Source: an uncultured Sphingomonas sp.
GTDB taxonomy: Bacteria > Pseudomonadota > Alphaproteobacteria > Sphingomonadales > Sphingomonadaceae
Direction of reading: 5' to 3'
Length of the DNA stretch: 38,020 nt
Assembly: GCF_913778135.1 (NCBI RefSeq)
Contig: NZ_CAJYVU010000094.1
Location: 1 to 38,020 of the forward strand
Shown here: piece after piece, positions 9,329 to 17,068 of the stretch
How positions within the stretch are numbered: the stretch's first letter is position 1
Layout of the letters: the number at the start of each line of letters is the position of its first letter
Translations under genes and position numbers: made by a program
Notes under the pieces: generated by a model
What the model was told of the DNA's origin: nothing
The model's input: only the letters and a program-made list of their open reading frames with translations
Database searches by the model: none

Positions 9329-9762
9329 GATACCGATCTTCTCGGATCGGCCGCAGCGACACCAACTGACCAGCTCGTGATCGTCTAGCCGTATCAGTCT
9401 CGTGGCACGGTTGCACGAGCATAGTCAACCGGAATGCCGCCTCTGTGACTGATCGGTGCCCGGTCCGATGTGACTTCATACGGGTTCCCGCATCAGACCA
9501 GGCCACCCGCTCAGGCGGAGATAGCAGCGAACGGACGTCCGGTTGCCGTCGTATATCTTTCATAGGCGGAGGCCTGGCATGCACCGACGCAGCGATGTCG
9601 ATTAGTCGATGGCGCGGTCCGCCGGTTCCAAGAGGAACGCCGGCACTTACGCCATTGTCGACTAATGCCGCCGTTCCGGATCAAACCGCTGTTCACCGAG
9701 AGCCTCGCCCGGCGTTTACCGGTTGTTCACGCCCGCGTGCGACGGTAGCGGCGGAGGAGATC
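9329..9762. other. Intergenic region between tRNA-Gly and the EPS locus
   Basis: These 434 bp hold no convincing gene. A plus-strand reading frame crosses it from 9445, but only its 3' end has a proper ribosome-binding site. The promoter of the minus-strand tRNA must lie near the left end. A 6-bp hairpin CCGATC/GATCGG sits at 9333-9350, and a long dyad at 9601-9666 is listed separately. Confidence 0.5.
9601..9666. repeat. Long interrupted inverted repeat (66 bp stem-loop)
   Basis: The outer arms are ATTAGTCGATGGCG (9601-9614) and CGCCATTGTCGACTAAT (about 9650-9666), complementary apart from a three-base insertion. The inner arms are CCGGTTCC (9622-9629) and GGAACGCCGG (9634-9643), complementary apart from a two-base bulge, around an AAGA loop. 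The whole could form one long cruciform or RNA hairpin. No poly-T tract follows, so a simple terminator is unlikely. Function unknown. Confidence 0.6.
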
Positions 9763-9936
9763 ATGATGGTGGTTCACGACGCAGCGCCATTTTCACGGTC
9801 GATGACAGGTTCACCGCGTCTCCGGGCTGCTAACTCGACGATGTCTGATCCTCACTCTCGCAAGGTTGGCGTCCTGCTGCTGCTGGCGATCAGCGCGCTG
9901 GGATGGCTCGCATTGATCTACTTTCTGCTGCGTTGA
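9763..9936 (+). CDS. Small single-pass membrane protein (hypothetical)
   Basis: A 57-residue (or 56 from the next ATG) product is preceded by a perfect GGAGGAG at 9753-9759. The C-terminal half KVGVLLLLAISALGWLALIY is one strong transmembrane helix ending almost at the C-terminus; the N-terminal half is polar. No family is recognised. The frame stays open upstream to 9445, but only this start has a ribosome-binding site. A shorter alternative is the ATG at 9841 (31 residues). It is convergent with the sugar transferase gene, 9 bp away. It may be a small inner-membrane protein tied to the EPS locus; the only support is position and the ribosome-binding site. Confidence 0.45.
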   Translation: MMVVHDAAPFSRSMTGSPRLRAANSTMSDPHSRKVGVLLLLAISALGWLALIYFLLR

Positions 9937-9945
9937 GCGGCGCGA

Positions 9946-11352
9946 TCAATAGGCGTTGGGGTGCAGTAGCACGCGCAGCGTGACCGCAGCGATGCGGATG
10001 TCGCGCCAGATCGACCAGTTGTTGATATATTCCAGATCGGCCTGCACGCGATTGGTCACATCTTCGGCGCGCTGTGTCGCACCGCGTAACCCGCGCACCT
10101 GCGCCAGACCGGTGATCCCTGGCTTGACCGTGTGACGATGCCAGTAACGCTGGTCGATCTCCCAGAACAAGGCATTTTCGGCGCGTGATCCGAGCGCGTG
10201 TGGCCTTGGCCCGACGATGCTCATGTCGCCGAGCAAGACGTTCAGAAGCTGCGGCACTTCGTCTAGGCTGGTCTTTCGTAGGATGGCGCCGACGCGGGTG
10301 ACGCGTGCATCGTCGCGCATCGTGGAAACGCCGCCATCGGGATCGCAGATGTCGGCACGCATGCTGCGGAACTTGAGCACCGCGAACTGCCGGTTCGCGC
10401 GACCGACGCGAACCTGCCGGAAGAAGACCGGCCCGCCGTCCTCCAGCCGGATCGCGATCGCTGCGGCAAGCGTGATCACGACAATGCCGGGAAGAAGCGC
10501 GAAGACGACGGCGAGGTCGAAGGCACGCTTGAGCAGGGCGTCGGGGCGACGAAGCGGCCCGTACGCGACCACCGCAGTCGGTTGATCTTGCGCGCTTCCC
10601 ACCTCCAGGATGCCCAGCGCCTCCATCTCGGGCATGACAACGTGAACGTCGGTGCCCATCGCCTTCAGCATCGCAACCCAGCCAACGCGCGCCTCGGGTG
10701 CGACCGACAGAATGACCCGGTCGAAGCGGGCGCAGGCACGGCTGACCTGGTCGAGCATGTCGGGGCAGTCGAGCGACGGTCGCAACCCGCTGCCGCCGAT
10801 TTCGATCGCGTGGGTGAAGGGTTCGGATCGGCCGTTCGAAGCGTCGTGCAGCAGAAGCTCGTCGATCAACCCGCGCGGCGAGAAAGCGCGGATCAGCCGG
10901 GCGTTCAAGCCTCTGGCGGCGGACAGAAACACGATCGCGAGCGCGAAAGCGACCGCTTGCTCGAGGCGTGAATAATCCGCGCTGACCTTGAACGCGAACC
11001 CGAGCCCGATCGCCAGCAACGACACAATCGTGAACGACGACAGCGCGCGGCGCACCCCGCGTGCCGGCTGCATCATCGCGTCGCGGTCGAACGCACCGCG
11101 GCTGGGCGACAGCGCGACGTATAGCGACAGGATGATGGTCGAAACGGCCGCTACGCGCTCACCCGGATCGCGTCCAAGTGCCAGCGAGGCGAGCACCAGT
11201 GCGGCGACGATCGCGACCAGATCGCCGCAAAAGAGCAGCACGCGGGCCTGAACCCGACGCTGCGCACCCGAGAGCAGAGGCGCATATTCGCGGCCCAAGC
11301 GCGCTGACGCGTCAGTTGCCGTCGTGACTTCCTGCACATCGAGCGCAATCAA
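9946..11352 (-). CDS. Undecaprenyl-phosphate sugar-phosphate transferase (priming transferase of EPS synthesis)
   Basis: This 468-residue membrane protein has four N-terminal TM helices (about 35-150), a degenerate nucleotide-binding-like middle domain, then one TM helix near 280 and the catalytic bacterial sugar transferase domain. Catalytic-region motifs are KRAFDLAVVFALLPG, DGGPVFFRQVRVGR, FAVLKFRSMRAD, RKTSLDEVPQLLNVLLGDMS and IVGPRPHA. The family (WbaP/WcaJ, GelB/SpsB in sphingans) transfers hexose-1-phosphate from a nucleotide sugar to undecaprenyl phosphate, the first step of the repeat unit. The sugar cannot be read from sequence; glucose is typical in sphingans. It points away from the main EPS operon. 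Confidence 0.9.
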   Translation of the reverse strand: MIALDVQEVTTATDASARLGREYAPLLSGAQRRVQARVLLFCGDLVAIVAALVLASLALGRDPGERVAAVSTIILSLYVALSPSRGAFDRDAMMQPARGVRRALSSFTIVSLLAIGLGFAFKVSADYSRLEQAVAFALAIVFLSAARGLNARLIRAFSPRGLIDELLLHDASNGRSEPFTHAIEIGGSGLRPSLDCPDMLDQVSRACARFDRVILSVAPEARVGWVAMLKAMGTDVHVVMPEMEALGILEVGSAQDQPTAVVAYGPLRRPDALLKRAFDLAVVFALLPGIVVITLAAAIAIRLEDGGPVFFRQVRVGRANRQFAVLKFRSMRADICDPDGGVSTMRDDARVTRVGAILRKTSLDEVPQLLNVLLGDMSIVGPRPHALGSRAENALFWEIDQRYWHRHTVKPGITGLAQVRGLRGATQRAEDVTNRVQADLEYINNWSIWRDIRIAAVTLRVLLHPNAY

Positions 11353-11605
11353 CGATGCCAGCCCCCCCGACCCGTCCGCCGACGCAGAATCGAGTTTCCG
11401 TGCGGCATTTGCGAGACGATAAGCACCCCGACGTTCCAGGTCAGTAGCGGACCTTTACAGTTGAAATTGCATCAGCGCGCCTATTTGTAAATTCACGCTT
11501 AGCAAATCCTCAGCCTCTAAAAGAGACTTACCTGCGCCTATTTACGATAGCCCATGCCTGGAACAACAAGAGGCTATTCTCCTGTATATTTGAATACGGA
11601 TCAAC
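11353..11605 (-). promoter_or_regulatory. AT-richer leader/promoter region of the priming transferase gene
   Basis: These 253 bp are clearly more AT-rich than their surroundings, mainly 11450-11600. GCGCCTATTT occurs twice in direct orientation (11477-11486 and 11534-11543, start to start 57 bp). A separate inverted pair is AGCCTCT (11512-11518) and AGAGGCT (11569-11575). These may be regulator sites or chance. No exact -35/-10 pair is assigned. Confidence 0.35.
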
Positions 11606-12847
11606 TCATCCTGGCTGTCCTGCTTCCGATCGAGCAAACACCGGTAAGCGCGCCACCAGATCGGTTTCAGACGGCCCAAGCAGAGTCGACGACCGGATCG
11701 CAACGATCATCCGGCTCGTGACGGGCGAGGCCACTTCGAGCCTAAATGGATCAGCCTCGACCAGCGCTGATCCGGCAAATAAAGAAGTATCGCGCGACAT
11801 CGTCGCTGCAAGACGCTCGCTTCTTTCAGGCGATCGCTGCACCACGATCTGCCGTGCCGTGATGACCGACTTCACATAGCCCTGCTGCGCCAGCGCCTGC
11901 CCGATCCGCGCGCGGTCGATCTCGTCGCGCACGGCGTTGACCAACTGGATACGACGCCCGATCGACGGGTGTGTGATCGACAGGTCGGTCCAGCGCGCGG
12001 GTGCTACCCGTCGCAGGAAGCGCTCCGGCGCGCCGGTGTCGTAGCCCGCACGAGCGATCAGGCGCAGCGCAAGTTCATCCGCCTCGATCTCCGCCTGCTT
12101 GATCCCGGTTGTCCGACGTGTTCGCGGAAACAGCGATGAGCCGCGGCCTCCGCTGGAGCGATGGTGCAGCATGTTGTGCGCCATCTCGTGCGCGACGACG
12201 AAGGCAAGCTCGTCATCCGCCGCGGCCACTTCCAACGCGCGCGTGGTGACCGCGACATAGCGCCCGTCGGCCCAGGCGTTGACCGCGCTACCTGGCTGAA
12301 GCGTGGCCGTGCCGCCGCAGCCGCGATCGCCGGTGAGTACGATCTCCCGCCGCGTCGTGCCGCGCTGCACGGTCAGGACAGCCGGCCCTGCGCGCAGCGT
12401 GGTATCGAGCGCGGAGTTGAACAATTCAACTCGCTTGTACGTCGCCCGGGACCGGATCAGCGCCGCCCCCAGCGCCGTGACGTCGCGTCCGTTAATCGCG
12501 ACCAGTTCATCGCCGACGAGCAGACCTGCGCGATCAGACGTACCTCCCGCGACGACCGCGCGAACCGCAAAGCCTGCGCCCAACCCCCGTGCCTGGACGA
12601 GCGGCCGATTACGCCGATCGTAGCTGGCAAGATCGTGCAGCGTGAGGCCCGTGATCATCATCGGCACGTCGCATCGGTCGGCGTTGGCCGACGCAAGGCG
12701 ATAGCCAACGAGCGCCAACCGCGCGTCTCCCGCGACCAAATCCTCATCGGAGAGATGGGTCGCCGCCATCGCGCTGCCATTGCCGAGCACCAGGGTCGCT
12801 GCGACAAGGTACGATAGTGCGCGGTACAGATGCTTGCGGTTGAGCAC
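11606..12847 (-). CDS. Secreted M48-family zinc metalloprotease with PDZ domain
   Basis: This 413-residue protein has a signal peptide (MLNRKHLYRALSYLVAATLV, cleavage near AMA-AT at about residue 29). A PDZ domain lies at about 88-165 (SDRAGLLVGDELVAINGRDV). The M48 core has the zinc motif HEMAH at 220-224 and the third ligand region EIEADELALRL at 253-263. M48 enzymes of this type act in the periplasm on misfolded or regulatory proteins. Its place between two EPS genes suggests a role in envelope or EPS-machinery quality control; that is inference. It starts with GTG at 12847, preceded by AGAGGAAG. That ribosome-binding site is enclosed and partly paired in an inverted repeat described separately. 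Confidence 0.85.
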   Translation of the reverse strand: MLNRKHLYRALSYLVAATLVLGNGSAMAATHLSDEDLVAGDARLALVGYRLASANADRCDVPMMITGLTLHDLASYDRRNRPLVQARGLGAGFAVRAVVAGGTSDRAGLLVGDELVAINGRDVTALGAALIRSRATYKRVELFNSALDTTLRAGPAVLTVQRGTTRREIVLTGDRGCGGTATLQPGSAVNAWADGRYVAVTTRALEVAAADDELAFVVAHEMAHNMLHHRSSGGRGSSLFPRTRRTTGIKQAEIEADELALRLIARAGYDTGAPERFLRRVAPARWTDLSITHPSIGRRIQLVNAVRDEIDRARIGQALAQQGYVKSVITARQIVVQRSPERSERLAATMSRDTSLFAGSALVEADPFRLEVASPVTSRMIVAIRSSTLLGPSETDLVARLPVFARSEAGQPG

Positions 12848-12882
12848 GTGTCACTTCCTCTTGCTTCACGGGCAAGTGACAC
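12848..12882 (-). promoter_or_regulatory. Inverted repeat enclosing the ribosome-binding site of the M48 protease gene
   Basis: GTGTCACTT (12848-12856) and AAGTGACAC (12874-12882) are perfect 9-bp complements with a 17-base loop, touching the GTG start. In the transcript the AGAGGAAG Shine-Dalgarno lies in the 3' part of the hairpin, its last bases inside the stem. The same dyad could be a protein operator. A TATATAT element at 12892-12898 lies just upstream and may be part of the promoter. Confidence 0.45.
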
Positions 12883-12990
12883 AGGCGGGTGTATATATCG
12901 TTGAGCAGGCCTCGGGAGCGTTCTCTACAGCGCCGGGGTTGTCGGCGGCGAAGCGCCGAACATGGCGCTCAGAAATTAGCCTCGGGGGAA

Positions 12991-13074
12991 ATGATGAAGA
13001 GGATCACGCGGCTGCTTGGAAGAAGCAGTCGTCAGATTACCCGACCTGTAAGGATTACCGATCCCTCATTGTAA
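12991..13074 (+). CDS. Possible 27-residue basic leader peptide upstream of the export lipoprotein gene
   Basis: MMKRITRLLGRSSRQITRPV begins a short, strongly basic peptide ending in TDPSL. It is preceded by GGGGGAA at 12984-12990 and ends 3 bp before the ATG of the export lipoprotein gene. The spacing would allow translational coupling. There is no hydrophobic segment and no recognised family. The frame is also open upstream to 12889. It may be chance; no attenuator-like codon run is visible. Confidence 0.25.
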   Translation: MMKRITRLLGRSSRQITRPVRITDPSL

Positions 13075-13077
13075 TGA

Positions 13078-13830
13078 ATGACCGCCCACGTGCTTGACGC
13101 ACGCAGAGGCACCGTGTTGTTTGCGGGAGCGTTCTGGGGGGCCGTCCGCTTGCGATTGTATTTATCGACAGCATTGCTGTTGCTGGCGGCGTGCGCCCAG
13201 GAACCAAGGCCGCACGCTGAGACCGGCAGCAGCGCATACGCGTCGCTGGAGACGACATCGACCGCAAACACCGGAGGTTATCGCCTGTCATCGGGCGACG
13301 AACTGTCGATCAACGTGTATTACGAGCCGGACTTGAGCTTCGCCCGCCTTGTCGTCGACAATGGTGGCAAGATCCCCTTTCCGTACCTGGGTTACGTGAC
13401 CGCGGAAGGTAAAACCGCGGAAGAACTCGCCGGCACGATCACGGCCGGTCTGTCCGGCCGGTATGTCGTCGATCCGCAGGTATCGATCTCGGTCCTGCAG
13501 GCCGCGTCGCAGAAACTGGTGGTCGAGGGCGAGGTACAGAAGCCCGGAAGCTTTGCGCTGAAAGGGCGCAGCAGCTTGCTGGAAGCGCTGGCGCTCGCCG
13601 GCGGGCCGCAGCGGACCGCCCGGCTCGACGAGGTGATCGTCTTCCGCCACCGCGCCGACGGCGATTACGCCGCGCGCTTCGATGTCGCCCGCATCCGCGC
13701 CGGGATCGACCGCGATCCCGTGCTTGAGGGCGGCGACACGGTCGTGGTCGGGATCAATCACGCGAGCCGGTTGTACCGCGACATCCTGCAGGTCGCGCCG
13801 CTTCTCACGCTCGTGTTCCTGCGGCTGTGA
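13078..13830 (+). CDS. Polysaccharide export outer-membrane lipoprotein (Wza/GelD type)
   Basis: This 250-residue product has lipoprotein signal LRLYLSTALLLLAAC; lipobox LAAC puts the acylated Cys at residue 39 of the longest form. The polysaccharide export (PES) domain begins at YRLSSGDELSINVYYEPDLS. A SLBB domain follows (LVVEGEVQKPGSFALKGRSS), with a short hydrophobic end LLTLVFLRL. The family forms an octameric outer-membrane channel for capsule/EPS export. Length is less than Wza (about 380) and like GelD/KpsD-short forms, so it probably has one SLBB domain. The signal peptide starts late, so the true start may be GTG 13114 or TTG 13150 instead of ATG 13078. It is the first clear gene of the plus-strand EPS operon. 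Confidence 0.88.
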   Translation: MTAHVLDARRGTVLFAGAFWGAVRLRLYLSTALLLLAACAQEPRPHAETGSSAYASLETTSTANTGGYRLSSGDELSINVYYEPDLSFARLVVDNGGKIPFPYLGYVTAEGKTAEELAGTITAGLSGRYVVDPQVSISVLQAASQKLVVEGEVQKPGSFALKGRSSLLEALALAGGPQRTARLDEVIVFRHRADGDYAARFDVARIRAGIDRDPVLEGGDTVVVGINHASRLYRDILQVAPLLTLVFLRL

Positions 13831-13846
13831 TCGTGCGGTCGCCGGC

Positions 13847-15946
13847 ATGAACGCGCCATTCGGCAGGATCGAGGCGCCGGTATCACCATCCCCTGCCCCG
13901 CTGTTCGCGCTCGATTTCGATCGCCTCTGGGTGCCGGTGCGCCGCTCGCTCATACCGATGGCATTGATCGTCTTCGCATGCCTCGCTGCGGCGCTGCTGG
14001 CGTTCGTGCTGATCCGTCCTTCCTTCCGCGCCGACGCGAAGCTGCGCATCGATGCCGCCGCGCAGCGTATTGTCGGCACCGAAGATGTCGCAGGCCCGGT
14101 GCAGGTCGCCGACATCGACCGGCAGATGGAGACAACGCTGCTGATGGCGCGCAGCGTGCCGGTTGTCGAGGCGGTGATGCGCGCGTTGAAGCTGTCGGCC
14201 GACGACACCTTCCTGCGCCAGATGCACGCGAGCGCGACGACGACGCCGGCCGAGCGTCGGAAGGCAGTGCTCGACCTGCTCGATCGTAACCGGTCGGCCG
14301 CGATCATCCCCAACAGCCGGGCCGCGAGCATCGCCTTCACCTCGCCCGACCCGCAATTGTCGGCGCTGATCGCCAACAGTTTTGCCGACCATCTGGTCCG
14401 CCGCGACGTGCAGCAGCGCGCCGAACAATCGAGCTATGCCCGTGCGTTCCTGGAAGGCGAACTGGCGAACATCCGCACGCGTCTGTCGGAGAGCGAGCGC
14501 CGCGCCAACGATTACGCGCGCCGTGCCGCGATCATCGCGGTTCCGGTACGCGAAAACCAGCGCGCCGGTGCGACGCTGACCAGCGACACGCTCGACCGGG
14601 TCAACCAGCAGCTCAGCGACGCCGCGCAGCGCCGCATCCGCGCGCAGGCGGACTGGCGTGCGGTCGCCGCGCGTCCTCCACTCGCGATCCCTGAGGTGAT
14701 CGGCAACAATGCGGTCCAGTCGCTGGTCTCGCAGTCGACCGACGTTCAGGCCAGGCTGGACGCGGCCGCGGCGCGGCACGGACCCGAGCATCCCGAAGTG
14801 CGGCAATTGACGGCGCAGTCGACCGCGCTGCGCCGCGAACTGGCTCGACTGGCGGACGGGATCAAGGCCGGTCTGCGCACCCCGCTCGACAGCACGACGC
14901 GCGACGAGGCCGAACTGGCGACGCGGTTCGCCCGGCTGCAATCCAGCCGCTTGTCAGAGCAGGACAACAGCGTCGCGCTCGCCATCCTACAGCGCGAAGC
15001 CGACACCAACCGCAACCAGTATGACGCACTTCTCGCCCGGCTGAATCAATTGAACGCGGAGGCAGGAGTTCAGGTCAGCAACCTGTCGATCCTCGACCGC
15101 GCCGTGCCGCCTGATCGCGCGCATTTTCCCAGCCTGCCGCTGTTTGCCGCCATCGGCCTGCTGCTCGGCGTGGTGACGGCGACGCTGTTCCTGCTGGTGC
15201 GCGAACTGCTGTTCGCTCGCCTGCGCACCCCCGTCGACGTGGCCGCACGACTGAGCCTGCCGGTCATCGCCGCGATTCCGGCTGCGCGCGGTGACGACGA
15301 GGCGAGGCTGGAGAGCAGCTACGGCGAGGCGCTCGCCGCGCTGCACGTGGCCAGCGACCGCGGGCTGCCGGCATCGGTGTTGGTCACGAGCGCGTCGATC
15401 GGCGACGGCAAGTCGACCACGGTCCACGCGCTGGCTCAAGCGGTCGGCACGACCGGCAAGTCCGTTCTGGTGATCGACGCCGACCTGCGCCGACCGGTCC
15501 AGCATCGCCTGTTCGATGTCGCTGACGATTACGGCCTGACCGAGGTGCTTGCCGGGCAGCGCGCGCTCGTCGACGCGACGCAGCGGAGCGGAGTGACCGG
15601 CGTCGACGTGCTCGCGGCCGGGACGCGTCCGCCGCAGCCGGCCATCCTGCTGGCGAGCCTGCGATTGCGCGACACGATCGAGGCGGCGACGCGCGCCTAT
15701 GATCTCGTCCTGATCGACACGCCGCCGATCGTCGGCGTGGGTGATCCGTTGCTGCTCGCGGTTCGGGCACAGACGGTTCTGTTCGCGATCCGCGCCGATA
15801 CCAGCCGTGTCGCGACCGTGCAGGCCGCAATCGGCAAGCTCGCCAAGCTCGGCGTCACGCCGCTTGGCGCGTTGCTCACCTTCTACCGACCGACCGGCGC
15901 CGAGGAATACGGCTACGGGGTCTATCGTCACGAGGCCGCCGGGTAA
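13847..15946 (+). CDS. Fused polysaccharide co-polymerase and bacterial tyrosine kinase (Wzc/ExoP type)
   Basis: This 699-residue inner-membrane protein has a Wzz domain with TM1 at about 36-56, a coiled-coil-rich periplasmic part (about 60-425) with NQLNAEAGVQVSNLSILDRA before TM2, and TM2 at about 428-452. The cytoplasmic BY-kinase has Walker A SIGDGKSTT near 518, Walker A' VLVIDADLRRP near 540 and Walker B LVLIDTPPIVGVGD near 620. The tail EEYGYGVYRH holds only three tyrosines as likely autophosphorylation sites. The family controls chain length and couples Wzy polymerisation to Wza export. In gellan loci the two parts are separate genes (gelC, gelE); here they are fused. ATG 13847 lies 16 bp after the lipoprotein stop; a longer upstream frame only overlaps that gene. 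Confidence 0.9.
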   Translation: MNAPFGRIEAPVSPSPAPLFALDFDRLWVPVRRSLIPMALIVFACLAAALLAFVLIRPSFRADAKLRIDAAAQRIVGTEDVAGPVQVADIDRQMETTLLMARSVPVVEAVMRALKLSADDTFLRQMHASATTTPAERRKAVLDLLDRNRSAAIIPNSRAASIAFTSPDPQLSALIANSFADHLVRRDVQQRAEQSSYARAFLEGELANIRTRLSESERRANDYARRAAIIAVPVRENQRAGATLTSDTLDRVNQQLSDAAQRRIRAQADWRAVAARPPLAIPEVIGNNAVQSLVSQSTDVQARLDAAAARHGPEHPEVRQLTAQSTALRRELARLADGIKAGLRTPLDSTTRDEAELATRFARLQSSRLSEQDNSVALAILQREADTNRNQYDALLARLNQLNAEAGVQVSNLSILDRAVPPDRAHFPSLPLFAAIGLLLGVVTATLFLLVRELLFARLRTPVDVAARLSLPVIAAIPAARGDDEARLESSYGEALAALHVASDRGLPASVLVTSASIGDGKSTTVHALAQAVGTTGKSVLVIDADLRRPVQHRLFDVADDYGLTEVLAGQRALVDATQRSGVTGVDVLAAGTRPPQPAILLASLRLRDTIEAATRAYDLVLIDTPPIVGVGDPLLLAVRAQTVLFAIRADTSRVATVQAAIGKLAKLGVTPLGALLTFYRPTGAEEYGYGVYRHEAAG

Positions 15947-17068
15947 GTGGTGCGCAGTGAAGGCAGGCGCCGGTTCGCGCTGGTCGCGGCAATCGCAGCC
16001 GGGTTGAGCGTCGCCCTCGCGCTCGCCAACCTTTCCCGCGCCGCGGCCGAGCGGACCGTGTTGCAAACAGCGCCGACGCGGCAGGTCATCGTCATGGACC
16101 CGCGCCCGTCCGCCGACCGCGCGCGCTACGCCACCGCGATCGTCGACGCTCCGTTCGACGCGGCACTGCTAAACCGCTGGATCGCTGCAATGCCCGCGGG
16201 CACGAAGCGCGCGGCGGGTTTCACGCTGCTGCGTCGCCTGGGCTTTCACGACACCGCCGCGCAGATCGACATCATCGCCGACAGCCTGCAACGCGGCGAT
16301 GATGCGCAAGTCCTGCTGCGGCTCGACGCGCTGCTCGCCCGGCAGGTGGCACCTCGACCGCTCATGTCGATCCTGTCGCAGATGGAGCGTGCGCCGCGCT
16401 GGCAATCCCTCGTCGTCGCGCGACTGAACGCGCGCCCGGCGTGGCGGAGCCAGTATCTGTTCGACGCAGCGACCTTGGATGACGCCGCTGGAAGGCGCGT
16501 ACGGCTCTTGACTGTGGAGGGGCTGACCGACCGCACGGACCGAAGCCGCGCCGCTGCCTTCGCCTCGCGCGAGAGCTGGAAGCGCGGCGATGTCGCGCTG
16601 GCGGACGCGTTCTGGCGGCGCGGTGCAGCGATGGATCGCGGCTTATCCGACGATCGCTTTCCCTTCGATTGGCAGACCGGCGCGAGCGTCGACTTCGAAG
16701 GAACGCAAGTGAGGCGCGGTGACCTGCTGGCGTTCAGCTTTCGCTGGAACGGTCACGGGACCGAGGCCTTCGCATCGCGCCACGTGCTGGGACCGCTCAC
16801 GAGAGGCGCGTCTCTGGCCAGCGTCGATGCCAAGCCCGACGTGCTGACCCGGATCGACGTGCGCTATCGTTGCCAGGGAGGTGGCTGGCGGGTGGCGCTC
16901 CGGACTGCCGGAGCGAACCAGGCGACGTTTCGCGTCGGCGAGCCGCTCGCCTGCGCGGCGGGCGAGATCGCTATTGTGCCGGCTGACACAGCTGGCGCCG
17001 GCGCGGCTGCCGAATTGGTGATCGAGTTCACGATGCCCCGCGCGCGACCTGACACGTGGCGCCCGTGA
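15947..17068 (+). CDS. Membrane-anchored periplasmic protein of the EPS operon, unknown function
   Basis: This 373-residue product has a basic start and one N-terminal hydrophobic stretch (FALVAAIAAGLSVALALANL), a signal anchor or signal peptide. The middle is Ala/Arg/Leu-rich and helical, with a repeat-like character (about 90-240) that could be TPR-like. The C-terminal ~130 residues look like beta-strands (DFEGTQVRRGDLLAFSFRWN and RIDVRYRCQGGGWRVALRT), perhaps a jelly-roll or carbohydrate-binding fold. I recognise no family. GTG 15947 directly follows the kinase TAA; GTG 15950 is equally possible. Its stop overlaps the acyltransferase start. Tight coupling suggests a role in EPS assembly or export. 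Confidence 0.75.
   Translation: MVRSEGRRRFALVAAIAAGLSVALALANLSRAAAERTVLQTAPTRQVIVMDPRPSADRARYATAIVDAPFDAALLNRWIAAMPAGTKRAAGFTLLRRLGFHDTAAQIDIIADSLQRGDDAQVLLRLDALLARQVAPRPLMSILSQMERAPRWQSLVVARLNARPAWRSQYLFDAATLDDAAGRRVRLLTVEGLTDRTDRSRAAAFASRESWKRGDVALADAFWRRGAAMDRGLSDDRFPFDWQTGASVDFEGTQVRRGDLLAFSFRWNGHGTEAFASRHVLGPLTRGASLASVDAKPDVLTRIDVRYRCQGGGWRVALRTAGANQATFRVGEPLACAAGEIAIVPADTAGAGAAAELVIEFTMPRARPDTWRP

Noticed and set aside
9333..9350. CCGATC/GATCGG hairpin as a terminator
   Set aside because: Only 6 bp, no T-tract, and it lies upstream of the minus-strand tRNA.
9445..9762. Upstream extension of the small membrane protein frame to 163 residues
   Set aside because: Contains the long dyad, has odd composition and no ribosome-binding site; only the 3' end looks like a gene.
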